Assembly: GCA_028095005.1 (NCBI GenBank)
Contig: CM051462.1
Span: 119,340,752-119,404,751 of the forward strand
DNA length: 64,000 bases
Source of the DNA: Rhynchospora pubera
Lineage: Eukaryota > Streptophyta > Magnoliopsida > Poales > Cyperaceae
Reading direction: 5' to 3'
Shown in pieces: positions 10,552 to 23,130 of this stretch; position 1 is the stretch's first letter, and each line of letters starts with the position of its first letter. The notes under the pieces were generated by a model. That model had not been told where the DNA came from. It made no database searches and saw only the letters and a list, made by a program, of their open reading frames with translations. A program made the position numbers and the translations under genes.

Positions 10552-10696
10552 GGGTGCGTTTGGATCGTTGGAAGAAAGAAGAAGAAGAAAAAAAAATTAT
10601 AAACAATCCAAACTCTTCACAAAATTACACACTTCCCAATACTTCTTTCCACTTCTTCCCTTCTTCCCTTCTTCCCACACCTATCCAAACGGAGCC
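10552..10696. mobile_element. GTTTGGAT MITE, copy 4
   Basis: Ends GGGTGCGTTTGGAT and ATCCAAACGGAGCC with TAT on both sides (10549-10551 and 10697-10699). Core motif orientation as in copy 3. Confidence 0.8.
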
Positions 10697-10704
10697 TATA
10701 GAGG

Positions 10705-11085
10705 TTGGCTAAAATACACTCGACAGTACTAATTGTCCCGTACTCCCAAATCATTTTTCGAAATTGAAATTTTAAATGGTCGATTTGAATCATTCAAGTT
10801 GTTTTCTATTTTGAAATCTAGTTGGAGACCAAAATTTACATTTTTTTTTTGCTATTTATTATGATATTTTCGAAAAACACTATAATAGAAGGATTTCAAG
10901 CCCTCCAATTTGGAAAAATCATGATATTTAACAAAAAATCGAAAAAAAATAAAATTTAATCTCCAAGGAAATTTCAATGTAGAGAACAACTTAAACAGTT
11001 TGGATCACCCATTTAAATTTTTTTATTTCGAGAAACGACTTGGGAGTACGGAACATTCCCGTACTCCCAAGTGTATTTTAGCCAA
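10705..11085. mobile_element. palindromic MITE, TTGGCTAAAATACACT ends
   Basis: TTGGCTAAAATACACT at 10705 is mirrored by AGTGTATTTTAGCCAA ending at 11085. Just inside both ends lies CCCGTACTCCCAA or its complement. The rest folds as an imperfect long hairpin. No clear target duplication was found. Confidence 0.75.
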
Positions 11086-11996
11086 GCTTGTACAAATTCG
11101 CATTTTTTTTTGTATAAAAAAATGTCAAAAACAGTTGGGGCGTATTATGCAAGGAAAATATACTATTCCTTACAAAATAATACAGATAGTTATTTGGTTA
11201 TAAAAATATATAACTAATGCAGATAAATTTAAGTTTCAACGAATAATATCTCCTTCTTCTTTTTTTTTTTTATAAAATGCATCAATAATATCCTATTTTT
11301 TCGGTCCAACGCCACCTACAGTTTGTTTCTTCATAAAATAATGTAAGTTCTAGAAGCGCCATTTTATTTTTTTATTTATAAAGTAAGACACTGGTCAATG
11401 GGCCATTAATAGATCCAATCGGCAATTGGTTGGAATGCTGCCTTTGTCAATATCTTTCTCTATGTTTAATCCCATTATAAACTGTCTGAAATTCTGAATA
11501 GATCGTCTGTCGCTTTCGCCTCCTCATCCTTCGATTTTTGTGGATTGACGTGTCATCTTCTGTGCCACATCAGCAACCTACTACAAAGCACAGTTCTCTC
11601 TTCATTTCCAACTCCAACAGCCATGCACTGGCGACATCCATTTGCACCTTAATCACATCTCAATTCTTAACAGATTGCATAGAATTGAAGACAAAAAATT
11701 CATAATTCGACCAAAATTTTTATCTGTTGTTTTAACAACAAGTGATGTCATTTTTCTGAAGCATCTTCTAACAATCGTTTATCATGGTCCAACTTTTCTT
11801 TTAATTAGGGTTAACTAATGAAGATAATTGAAATGTTTTTTCTATTTAAATTCTTAATAATTCAAAAACCGAAATTAAAAGCACTACACCTTTTCATCTG
11901 TATCATTTTTCATATATACACGTTTAACTTGTCACAATTCGTAAGGTGTACACGTTTAGAATATGTCCCATAAATGTATGATTACTAACTCTTAAT
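11086..11996. other. intergenic, no gene seen
   Basis: About 0.9 kb of AT-rich sequence with a moderately GC-richer stretch around 11500-11650. I see no ORF, splice pattern or repeat to name. Confidence 0.4.
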
Positions 11997-12163
11997 GGGC
12001 CTGTTTGGATGCGTTGGGAATTTGGATAATTCCAATTCCTAGGCATAAATTTATTATAAACAATCCAAACCCTTCACAAAGTTACACACTTCCCAATAAA
12101 TTCATGACTAGAAATAGAAAATTTTCCAAATTCTTCAAATTCCTAAGCGATCCAAACGGCCCC
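11997..12163. mobile_element. GTTTGGAT MITE, copy 5
   Basis: Ends GGGCCTGTTTGGAT and ATCCAAACGGCCCC, AAT duplicated on both sides (11994-11996 and 12164-12166). It carries the same TTATTATAAACAATCCAAAC core. Confidence 0.8.
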
Positions 12164-12443
12164 AATATTCATAACATAGTCAAAATATAATAATTATTAC
12201 GAGCGCATATAAGATTGATATTGATCACATTAGAGTGTTTTATTTTAAAATTTAAGTTTCATATATTGAGTTATTAAATTTGGTGACATGAAAATTTTAT
12301 GTATTTGAACTCTCCTCTAAGTAATATTATTAAGGATTTTTTTTCATAAACAAATAAAGACTGTAAAGACTGCCAAAGACTTAATAAAATAATTTTTAAA
12401 TAAGATAAAAAGACTTTTTTTAGAGTTATAAGATAATAAGACT

Positions 12444-12540
12444 CAATTACAAATAGATACATCACTCAAGTTAAAAAATAAAATAATCATACAATTACAA
12501 ATAGATACATCACTCAATTTAAAAAAATAAAATAATCATA
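12444..12540. repeat. tandem duplication, ~48-bp unit x2
   Basis: A unit beginning CAATTACAAATAGATACATC occurs at 12444 and again at 12492, with two small differences. Confidence 0.85.
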
Positions 12541-13412
12541 CAATGTGAGATTCCAACACAAGTGATTGGTGACTCAGCCATTTTTCTAGTGGAAATGGGT
12601 TCAATTTCAATGCGAGCAGAAGTGGGATAAGTTGTGTATTTCACACATGTGCCTCTGAATAAATGACTTTTTTTTTTAAAAAAAAATCATACAATGACAT
12701 ATTTTAAATTTCTTTTTTAAAATTATTATTAATGCTAAAAAAATGAAGTTAAATTATAATTTCACATTTAGATCATATTAAATTTTCAGATCAACAATTG
12801 TGCTTCAAAAGTGTTTTTTTTTTGTTTTTTGTTTTTGAGTTTTAGCAACAATTCTGTTTAATCTTTTGTCAGTATGCGGTGATGCGTAATTTGATTTGTG
12901 AAGTGCTTGGATTTTAGAAAGATAACTCTTCATCTTGTTTTATTTGAAATGGAGAGAGAGTACAAATTCATAGAAGGTTCTAAAAAGGGTGGGCTGTCTT
13001 ACTCTGGAAAAGCCTTGATGGAAGCCTGGCAGAATGGGAAAAACGCAAGCTTTATATAAAAATAATTTTCATTTGTACTTCAGTTAACAAATCAATGTAT
13101 CGTTGCATTTAAGATAAACTGTCACGAGTACATATATAAAATGCTTAAAATTTTTAGTGAGCATAAGGACAAAAAGTGGACTGATGGAGGATTGAAGGCT
13201 CTAAAGCAATCCTTATGATTTGAAAATGAAGCTCCAAAAACTGTTTGTTTTGTAATTATGCAAATAATTTTTGAAAATAATGTTTCATTTCTAAATTTTT
13301 CTGTCGTATTATCTCTAATAAAATGATTAAATTAATCTATGAACTTTACAGTTTTGATATATAAAAAATGTTATTATATCAAGCATCAGTTAGTTATTTT
13401 AACAAAGAAAGA
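12541..13412. other. intergenic, no gene seen
   Basis: AT-rich, with poly-T and poly-A runs around 12670 and 12810. No gene or element is supported. Confidence 0.4.
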
Positions 13413-15379
13413 CACTACTAGAATTTCGTTTATCTGTGTCGGAACACCGACATATTAGAGTCGCTAAATCAAGTAGGGACGCAGAAAAAAAAACGGACGG
13501 GATGATTTTTAATAGACGTCGATAGGCCGACACAGATTAGTTAGGACGTACAAATATTCCAAATAGGGACGCTCTCAAGTTCTGTATAGGGACGCGAAAA
13601 TGCTGATAAAATTGGCGTCAGTATTCCGACACGTATCATCAAAGACGCACATTAGTTGGGATGCTCAACTCCTTCAGACAGAGACGCGCGTAATCTAAAT
13701 ATAATTGGAGTCGCTAGTTGATATATATAATTGGAAACGCTGATTAATGTAAAGTATTTAAATTAAAATTTTTTGTTCATCTAATATGTCAGAATACTGA
13801 CGCATATATAAATCCAATACCCGAATTCACATTATACATAAATGAACACCTAAGATATTTTCAAATTTTTAAAATAAGAAACATGATTAATTTGAATATC
13901 ACCACATTAAATTCTTTGGTTTTCAAAATTAGGACATATATTGAAAATATACTGACCCATCAAGTTATAATGATGGTTTAGAATATTTTGAAAGCTTTCC
14001 ATCAAACTAAAGTTTGTAAAAATCGGAATTTTGAAAGCGAGCATGGGAATCAAATGAAATTTCAGAATTTTAAAAATTATTTGCTTGGACCAGAAATTGA
14101 ACTTGGTTTGGGCTACAAAACGCCTTACAGAATCGGGTAGAACCAAATAGGCTTCAAATTTTTTTTGTGAAATGATTAGTAAATAATTATTATTTAAACC
14201 AACTTATCGAATCTTGCAATGTACAGTTATTATTTCTTCAATTATACACAGTGAATGAGTACAAATAAATTCTTGTTTATCCAAAAACCATTTTTTGACA
14301 TTCCCTTTTCATATTTGGTCAATCATACAAACAATAAAAAATTATTAAAAAAAAATTTGCAGAAAAAGCAAAGATTCTATATACAACATAATTAGAATAT
14401 ATATTTGGAGGGCCAACCTTTTTTTATGCGATAATATATAATATATATTTTGAAAAAGTTCAATTTAAAAGCTCTCAAAATTAAACAATATTCCAGTCAG
14501 ATAATGATGTTTATTTGTGTCCTTTACTTTGTAACCCTAAGTGTTGCGGATTAGACGAACTATATACTATTTGGAGAAACCAAAGCGAATACAAATACCA
14601 ACAGGAAATACGGCACTAAAAAATGAAAATGCATTGAAAGATATAGGAAGTTTCCTGGAAATTTCCACAATCTCATCTATACAATGAATCCTCTGCAATA
14701 GAAAATTTCAACAGTTGGATCTTAATTGGAAATATAGAATGAGTCATTGTACATTAATCGGAATCTAATAATTTTATCAAATTTCATATCCCCCGAAAAT
14801 TCGCATTATTAGATCAGAAATTCCTTCTCCCATCAAATATTCCATTTAGGTGCCAAAATTTTATCTCCGCTCAAAAACTTCCCCCCATAATAATTTCATT
14901 TAGGCGCTGAAATTAGAAATTAGATTTTGAAATTGATCTCTTTCCAAAATCTTCGTCGCATCTTTCGCAAAAACGAGACGTCGTGCTCTTAAAAAAAAGA
15001 TTTATCGGGTCGAGCCATGTTCACTTTCACTTCCTCCCAAAAAATCGATTTACTGAATGTTAATATTTCAGTTAATTATTTATGCATATTGAAAAATAGA
15101 AGAAAATATATTTTTTTTTACTTTTACAAATTTTATTTATATATTTTTCCGTTTTTTAGAAAATCATTTTTTTTACAATTCATCATTTAATCTGAAATAC
15201 TTAATTACTTAAAAAATATTTAGTATTGCTAACATTGTTTGCACATAAAAAACATTGTTTGTTGATATATATATTTCACAAATAAATTATTAATAAGTAA
15301 TAAGATATTCACAAATGTTGTGATCGGATTGATTTAAATACAGAGTCCACCAAACTCAATTGATTCTCATTATGAAATG

Positions 15380-15610
15380 TTAAAAATTAAAATGATCAAA
15401 TAATTAATTATTACGTTTCAGTAATTTTAATTTACTTTTAATTTTTAATATTTTTTTACTTTAAAAATAACAAAATTTATCTGACACCACTTGAGACGAT
15501 GGACACATCATGTCATGTTGACTCATTTTATCATTTAGCATAGCACGGTACAACACGACACAATAAAAGACTCCAACTCGATCGTGTGAAATAATTAATA
15601 TTTTTCCCTT
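15380..15610. repeat. decayed relative of the foldback arm
   Basis: The order of AATTAATTATTACGTTTCAGT, a poly-A/T block, ATCTGACACCACTTGAGACGA and CACGACAC-like motifs follows the right arm of the foldback element at about 3165-3400, with many substitutions. A further CGTCATGTC/CGTGTCATG cluster at 16640-16730 may belong to the same copy. Confidence 0.5.
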
Positions 15611-15814
15611 GGTCTTATATTCGCATATGTTTTTCCTTTAGGCATATTCTCATGAATTACCATTAATATTTTAATTAAAAACATAAAACATAAATATTTT
15701 AATTTTAATACATCCAAATTAAAAAATATTATATTTTTTATTTCAAAATTAATTTTTAATATAAGTTTAGTAAAAAAATTAAATAAAAAAATGGCTTGAC
15801 ACCTTTAGAGTAAT

Positions 15815-16318
15815 TCTAGAATCAAACGTGTTTGACATTAAATGAGATTCGAGTCTCAACTATTGAAATTTCAAACGGTCAATCCAAACCGCTCAATATA
15901 TGATCAACATTTATTTGGAGACCAATTTTTTTTTACTTTTTTAAGTAATTGTTTCGTACTTTATTTTTAAATTGAAGGGTCTAAAATTAATTAGATTGAT
16001 GATTTTCTAAAATTCAAGAAAATAGTAAAAAAAATTGGGAAAAAATAAAATTCAGTATATAATGAGATTTTATGCGTGTTTGGATGTGGAGTGAATAAGG
16101 AATAAAGAATTTGAGCTTATTCATATTCTAGCTAGGTTTTTGTTAGAATATGATTAAGCACCCAAAAAAGTCCAATTTTTTTTTAATGTGTAGTTTGGTT
16201 TCACATAAATAAATTTTATTCACGAATAGACTTATACAAATGCAAACCAAACACACTATCGAGGTTCAGATTAGCATTGTAATTCAAAAATTGAGATTTG
16301 ATCGTGTTTGACTCTAGC
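15815..16318. mobile_element. palindromic MITE (CTAGAGTCAAAC family), with nested MITE
   Basis: The left side has CTAGAATCAAACGTGTTTGAC and then ACTATTGAAATTTCAAACGG. The right side in complement has CTAGAGTCAAACACGATCAA. Related copies are at 26455 and at 28819-32665. A 183-bp GTTTGG-ended insertion at 16074-16256, with TAT on both sides (16071-16073 and 16257-16259), interrupts it. Confidence 0.6.
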
Positions 16319-17339
16319 GTTTCTCATATATTAAAGACTTATTGGGAATGAAATTAATTTTTTTATTAGTTTTATTTTCTTAATATTAGAAATCACAAGA
16401 TCAACAGTTTTGGATTGTCTAATAATGATGATTTTTCAAAAATAAAATTACAATAATAAATTGCAATTCATGTAAAAAAATACATTTGAATAATTTTAAT
16501 TTATTGTTCTCCAATAAATAAATCCTAGTAATTATTATATTTTTCTATTTACAAAATTATTTAAATATTTGTAATAAATTTTTAGTGAAGAAACTAAAAT
16601 AATTTTTAGCATAGCTTGATACATTTAATACGTCATGTCAATATAACATGATATGTCGTGTCATGTTTGTCAATTTTTCACTTAAAATGACACGTTCAAA
16701 ATATTAACTTTTGTCAACACAATATGACATGACCTTATATTCGCTTGTCAAATAAATAAGATGTATATTGCTATAAATATATTATTTTCCATATGAAAAT
16801 TGCTTGATCTAACTTGTGGCGTGAAAACAAATATTTATATTGAGGTTGGCAAATGTATTACTCGACTAAATAATGGTACGCAAAAAAAATTCAATCTTCA
16901 CAAAAATGTCAACAATTAACATAAATAAAATTACGCACTTATATAGCTTACATAGGATTAAGGGAATCATGTGAATGAATAATATTTCTTAGACGCCGAT
17001 GTAAATTTGGTCCCTCTCAAATATTGCAGGCATACTTTATATGTAATTGTAATCATGTGAAATACAAAGATATAAGAGTAACTTTTTAATTGTAAATGGT
17101 AGAATTATATGTTTCTTTTTCTCCGTAGAATTTGAGTGCTAATCTAATCTCTTTATATGATTCAAATTGCTTTGAATTTTCATTTTTCCTCGATGGTTTT
17201 CTATAAATAAATCTCCGCCGGCGCAGGCTAGGGTATTTTTTCGCCTCTCTCTCTCCGTCTAAGAACCCTCCTGCAAAGAATTTTTCTTTTATGATGAAAA
17301 ATCCAAATCGCCTCTGGCCCTGATCCATGACGCAAGGCA

Positions 17340-17500
17340 CCTCACTGTAGTGCCGCTATTACCAATCTCTCTTCGGCTACTTGAAGCAGTTCCTTGTGGC
17401 CGCCCGAGCCGACGCCGTTGCCGCTGTACAGTCGAACGACAGTGCACATTTTCAAGGCCATGTATACTTGTACTACTACCAAATACATAAGCAACCGTGC
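17340..17500 (+). other. exon-like GC-richer patch, unrecognised
   Basis: A GC-richer stretch in the CACTA interior has an open frame that includes FGYLKQFLVAARADAVAAVQ. It looks like captured coding sequence but I cannot name the source. An exon-like stretch with an AG acceptor at about 19123 (frame INFAIPLIGNKISQE) is likewise unrecognised. Confidence 0.35.
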
Positions 17501-18003
17501 ATATTTTTCTTTTTTTCTTTTCTTCTTTTTACTTGAGATGAAACTTGGTTTTCGATCTGTTTGGATTGGAGGAATATCCCTTGTTATCGATTAGATGCCA
17601 AGTGGTACAAAGTATACAAAAAGTCTTAAGAATTTTAAGTTGAGGAAATTATATCTAGTTTATTGTTACAGCACCTTATTGGTACTGTCGTTAGTTTCCA
17701 ATAGTCCTTGTGTGTTAATTTTTCTTGCTTGTTGATCATGAGACTCTAAATGAGAGGTACCAACTTTGTGCCAGTTTTGTTCTGCTTTATCTAGTTTGTT
17801 GGTATGAGTTCTTCAGTCCAAGGACTCATTTGTGAAATAAATTTGATGTTAGGGACCTATCTACAAATAAATTTTGCTACAGGTGTATAATGATCTAATA
17901 TAATTGTTGTTTGTGTTTTATAATTGTTACAATTTGATCATTATCGAAATAAATGGGAGGCCAGCATAAAAAATCCTAATTGATTCAATTCCATTTTGCT
18001 ACA

Positions 18004-18880
18004 GGTGAATCTGCAACTGCAAGTGCTGCATCAGCAGCTGGAAACCATAATAGTTTGCTCCATAAATCTTCTCCTCAAGTACTGAGCCGTTTCTGTCAAG
18101 ATAACTCTATGTTCACTCAAAATTCTTATACAACTTGTAGAATACTCTTAGAATTGACTCTCGTCTACAAGAATTCAACTTAGCAAGCACAAATATATTT
18201 GTTTTTTCTTTCATTTAAATAAAATTTCATGATTGCTTATGAATTTACTTCAGACACTGTCATCTTAGGCCATATCTATTGTGGAAGAGGTTGCAACAAA
18301 TGGATTTGAAATTGGATTCGTCCAGCTTTATGTAAGCTCTTTATTATTATTATTATTATTTTGATGAAATTAGTTTATGATGACATTTCTGGGAAGCATA
18401 TATAACACATAACAATGTACATGAAAAACTTAAATAGGTGAACAAGCATAGGAATGTGGTTGCACAACTGGTATGGATGGCCGAGAGAGCTGGTTTCAAG
18501 ACCACTGCACTTACTACTGGCATCCCTCATCTTTGTCGCTTTGAATCTGACATTAAGAATTGGTATAATACTTTTCTCTTTTTTTTTTGTTGGCTTTTTC
18601 ATATCATTTTTTACAAGATTATTAGCAGAAGTCCTGTTGAAAATTTATAATGAAAGCATTTCTACATTTGTGTTGCCGCCTCATCCGATTTGAAAAACTT
18701 TTAAAGATTTAGACATGGTGTGTATGGTTATATACAATTTCAATAGTCCTTTTTGAAATTTTGAGTTTCTTATTGTGTTTTGATTAACATATTAATTTGA
18801 TATTATCTATGATGTAGAGTAATGACTCTGGCCTCGCATCCTATGTCGTTGGTCAAATTGACCGCACTTTAAGCTAGAAG
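18004..18880 (+). pseudogene. captured glycolate oxidase (2-hydroxy-acid oxidase) fragment
   Basis: Four exon pieces with matching introns align with the middle of plant peroxisomal glycolate oxidase, an FMN enzyme that oxidises glycolate to glyoxylate in photorespiration. After an AG at about 18005: GESATASAASAAG, then a frameshift (family reads GEYATARAASAAG). 18269-18331: SIVEEVATNGFEIGFVQLY (family SSVEEVASTGPGIRFFQLY). 18438-18562: RNVVAQLVWMAERAGFK and on to ESDIKN (family RNVVAQLVRRAERAGFK, EADIKN). 18818-18880: NDSGLASYVVGQIDRTLS, then an in-frame TAG. GT/AG borders are kept at 18269-18331, 18438-18562 and 18818-18880. The exon that should encode the stretch between DIKN and NDSG is missing, as are the N-terminus and the catalytic C-terminal half. 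The piece lies inside the CACTA element and cannot encode a working enzyme. Confidence 0.8.
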
Positions 18881-19818
18881 GTAATGTCAAATCACTCATT
18901 TAGAATATGGACAACTCTATGAATGTGTTTTTATCATTTCTTTTATTTTTGTTTGGTTCTCATGGCTAAAGATAGTAAATTGCTTTAGAATTTGATTTAG
19001 TTCTTGGATAAAGGGGTGGCAAATACATAGAAATTAATCCCAGTGAAATTCTAACAGAGGGACCTGATATTAGAAAATGGGGTTGCAAATATTTTGTTTA
19101 TTATGTTTTGGTCAATTTTTCAGCAACTCATAAATTTTGCAATACCATTAATCGGCAACAAAATTTCACAAGAGTCCACAACTGAAGAAGGCTCAAGTGC
19201 AGTATTGACAAGCACTTCAAATGCTATGGGAGAATTCACAGCGTTACTTACCAATCCTTCACGCAAGCAAGTTGAGAATGATTATTATGTGTATGGATAT
19301 GAAAATTTAAGCTAGATAGACTATTGGTCGCGACATTGTTCCTCTTTGGTGTTAGGCGCTAAAGTTTTTTATTAGATTGATTTAAATTTTCATGCTCTTT
19401 TACTTTGAATTTTGATTTGCATCAAAACATGTGCATGCTTGTTGTTTCTACTGGATGTTGATTTGAAGTTCAATGCATAATAGATATTTGTGTGATTTTT
19501 GTTTGATTCAATGTGAATATATGTATGTTTGTGAATTCTAAATTGTTGTGAATAATTAAAATCGTATGAATTAAATAGTGGCGGTACCAAATTGGTACCG
19601 GAAAAAATTGAATGGCTGTATAAATGAAATTGATGTGGACATCAACAAATTCATCGGCATGCTGACACCATTGATTCTAATATATAGCAACACACAAATA
19701 CACGAATAAATTATGGGTCTCGCTAAATTTTGACAATATTATCTAGGTTGGTGAGTAAACGCGTCACTATACCGACTATAATAGAATGTGGGCCCGCTAT
19801 ATTCTGACAATATATTAT

Positions 19819-22078
19819 TGTCACACCCCGCTGCCCCGGGCACGACAGATCCCGCCGCGACTACACGCGCCGCGTGCAGCCGCAAGGCTTACCATCCTAT
19901 TTCCAGCACAATTTACCATGTATTTACTATACTTATGGCAGCAACACTGTCCCAGGACCAACAAACACTGCTTGTACATCATGTAAATGAAAATTTCAGC
20001 AAGCCCTCTCTTGTATTTGTAAACATCCAGCCATAAAGGCACCCGTTCCCTTCAGTTTATCAAGTCCCAACCCTTTATATAATTCAGTTCAATCATAGCA
20101 ACACTCACAGGCAAACATTTACATAATATACAAGCACAACTACATGGCAAAACAATTATACAACAACGCTCAAAAGCATAGCAAAACATGGCCGTTACTT
20201 AGGCTTATCCTTTCCTTGCACTCCACCCGGCCTCCAACCTGGAACCCATGAAAACATGGAAACGTGAGAAAGGGAACCGTTTCTCAGTGCGGTATTTAGT
20301 TCCAGCCACGCATGAACCCGAAGCTTCATGTTGCGGAACTAAATACGCAACCGAAATACATAAGAAAATAGCTTTACATAATATAAGTTTCAGCCAATAA
20401 ATCCTTTTAAAACATCATGCAATGCATGGCCAGCCAATTAAGGTTAGGAAATCAAATAACATAAGAATACACAAAAGCCAGCCATAATTTGGTTCCTAAC
20501 CATGCACTCTACAAGGCTGGTTCTATGTCAATTCAACGTGCAAGCCAATCCAACACAATAGACCGCGATTTACCCACGCCGGGGTTTGCCAACGGTCTTA
20601 CCAATCGATCCAACAACGTGTACTAATGCTGAGGACATTTACCCCCTCAATCATGAGTCCCGGAACATAAGCGCTTATCTCACGGCCCTTGGAACAACGG
20701 TTCATGACGCCGCTTTCCAAAGATGCAAATGCCATTCATCACACAATAGTACATCCTTACCATTTCCTTTCCATTCCAATTCAGCCATCCAATAAGAAAA
20801 CCATCCAATATGCATGTCATTTACTTACCAATTCCTTTCCTGTCCATAGTCATGTAATATAGCAATTCATATATGCAAATTACATGCAAATCATGCACAA
20901 ACAGTCATACAACATGCATAAATATATATATACTTTTACTTCCAAAACATGAGATTTCGGGCTCAGGTGGAATCCGCACCTTTACACCTATTAACCGACC
21001 CGCCGTCGCTTAGGCGTTGCCGTTGCCTCACCGCTCAGGTTCCCCGCTGCGTGTCCTGCGAAGTCTGGTTCACATACACAAAACCCGTGGGTTACAACCA
21101 TGCATAACTAGCACCTAATTCATGCTGTTTCATGGGTAACTCACCAGACTTGACACCGCTACATGGCTGGTTTGCGGTGATTACACCGTTCCTAGCACCG
21201 CACGGTCTAACGTTGCTCACGCAACTACACCATCTCTTGGCCAGGCTACTGTCCTACCATGCTCATGCTCTCTACATGCATGTGGCCTGTTAAGACATAG
21301 TCACAGGACACTAGTTGACACCGCAACATCGCTGGCCTACCACGCAACAACACCGCTAGGGACTGGTTCGGTATGGCAGCCATGAACTCAACTTGGCAGC
21401 AGCCCCTGCCACTTTCCTTGGCCTGGTTTGAGGTGTTTACTTGCTAAACCATGCACTGTACCTTGCTCTCGACTGCCCCAGCTATCCCGCTATGGTCCCA
21501 GCTAGTTGTTTCACCGTCAAACACACTCAAACAACACTATAGATGGTCAGTTTTGGGGCTGGTAATGGCCTATACGAAATTTCCCAAGGTGAGGGGCTTA
21601 TGGCTGGGGAGGGACAGCTCAAGAGGTGGGAGAACAGGTGTCAACAGCCCATCTATTTGCTGGCCCAAGCAGCTGCTAGGTGTCCTTAAACTAGGGACTG
21701 GTCAAAGACATGTTAGACCATCCAACTGGACCTCTCCATTAATCCTATGCACTGGACACGTCCATTACATGCTGCCCAAAATGCTAAGTACACAATACAC
21801 AGTTGGGGAAGCGGCTTAAGCACCGTTCTGGCTTACGGTTGCTAACCGGCAGCCAATGCAACACGCTTTGGTCTATCCAACGTCCATACTTTGGGTCCCT
21901 GTTACAAGTCATTTTTCATGCTAAATTGCCTATTTACATGATGCATGAGATGCTTTACAACACATGCAAGGCTGTTTCGTGGCCAACCGTTAACACTGCG
22001 TGACAAGCGCCGCTACTGTCCACGCTTGACATGGCCAAAACACTGTCTGGTCATGGGCCAAAACTGCCGTATCTCACA
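19819..22078 (-). repeat. gypsy 3' LTR (left copy)
   Basis: On the plus strand it begins TGTCACACCCCGCTGCCCCG and ends CCGTATCTCACA. Comparing with the right copy by eye I count about ten substitutions in 2260 bp and no length difference. Open frames inside (for example 20586-20795 and 21451-21819) recur in both LTRs and are not genes. Confidence 0.93.
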
Positions 22079-23000
22079 TTCCACCCCCCTTAAAAATTCG
22101 TTCAGTCCTCTGAACGAACCGCGTACCTGCACCTTCGTTTGACCCTGCGTACCACTCACGAGTCGTACTCGCAGGTTCAGGCACTTCTTCCTCCGATCCT
22201 ACGACTTCTTGCTGCACACCCTTACTTTTTCCCCATCCAGTCTTCCTTTTTCCATGCCCTTCCATTCGCTCTGCCCGATCCATAAGATCATGTATGTCCA
22301 TCTCACCCGCAGCATCCAATTGAGATGCCAAGTCCGGGTCCAAACCATTCAAGTACTGCCGCCTATACCGGTACTCATCAGCCACCACTTCAGGTGCATA
22401 GCGGGCAAGTTCCATGAATTCATCATTGTACTGACCCACCGTCTTCCCTTGCTGATTGAGTTGTAAAAACTGCAGCCTTAGCTTCTCTTTTTGGTTAGCA
22501 CCCATGTACCGCCTAGTGAACATCCTTTCAAACCAACTCCATGGTATCCGTGATTGATCTCCGGTAAACCCGCGCTTAACACTTTTCCACCAAAACATCG
22601 CTGAATTCTCCAAGTATTGGGTTGCCAACTCAACTTGGTTTGCCTCAGGCACTCGACACAAAATAAATTTGTGCTGCATATTCTCCAACCATTCCTCGGC
22701 TGCCTTGTAGCCTCCCGTTCCATCAAATCTTGGCGGCTTTTGCTGGCCAAAAACATTAAGCAATTCTCTAAATTGCTCAGCTTCACTCAACGGTGCAGCT
22801 GATCCTCGTTGTAATTGATGGGCCAAATACCGGCCTTGCTCATAGGCAGCAATGAGCCTAGCATCCATAGCCGCTTGCTGACTCATAACCGGCTCTTGCC
22901 GTTCAGTCTCCGCACCACGGGGTTGCTCACGCCCACGCACATTTTCCCTTGGCTGCCCAACTGCTTCCTGTCTATCACCTTCCATTCTCAACCTGTCCAC
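22074..23000 (-). CDS. gag: Ty3/gypsy gag protein (capsid region), 308 aa
   Basis: This is the structural Gag of the element. The central part matches the retrotransposon gag (capsid) domain: W-LENMQHKF, then ELATQYLENSAMFWWKSV, then a QFLQLNQQGKTVGQYNDEF segment and RRQYLNGLDPDL. The zinc-knuckle region and all of pol are missing. After a short charged tail the frame runs through the element's 3' untranslated sequence and polypurine tract (read as KGGG), and the stop codon falls at 22074-22076, inside the LTR. This indicates an internal deletion that joined gag directly to the 3' end. The frame is intact, so a truncated Gag could in principle be made. The start at 23000 is the first ATG of the frame and was not tested against others. 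Confidence 0.85.
   Translation of the reverse strand: MDRLRMEGDRQEAVGQPRENVRGREQPRGAETERQEPVMSQQAAMDARLIAAYEQGRYLAHQLQRGSAAPLSEAEQFRELLNVFGQQKPPRFDGTGGYKAAEEWLENMQHKFILCRVPEANQVELATQYLENSAMFWWKSVKRGFTGDQSRIPWSWFERMFTRRYMGANQKEKLRLQFLQLNQQGKTVGQYNDEFMELARYAPEVVADEYRYRRQYLNGLDPDLASQLDAAGEMDIHDLMDRAERMEGHGKRKTGWGKSKGVQQEVVGSEEEVPEPASTTREWYAGSNEGAGTRFVQRTERIFKGGGM
22079..22091 (-). other. polypurine tract of the gypsy element
   Basis: On the minus strand AAGGGGGGTGGAA lies directly before the LTR beginning TGTGAG, the position needed to prime plus-strand DNA. Confidence 0.85.
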
Positions 23001-23118
23001 AGCTCAAGTCGTAAGCGTTAGCAAACACGCAAACGAAAACAACCCGACCAACAACAACAACCCTTAGACATAGCCCCACTCACACAACCTATTGAGGTCT
23101 GGTTGGGGTCTTAACTTT

Positions 23119-23130
23119 GCTCTGATACCA
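23119..23130 (-). other. primer binding site (tRNA-iMet type)
   Basis: On the minus strand TGGTATCAGAGC lies 10 bp after the end of the 5' LTR. It matches the 3' end of initiator methionine tRNA, the usual primer of plant LTR retroelements. Confidence 0.9.

Noticed and set aside
19786..21819. ORFs repeated at 19786-20042, 20586, 21451 and again 3322 bp later
   Set aside because: They lie in both LTRs of the gypsy element and have no domain.
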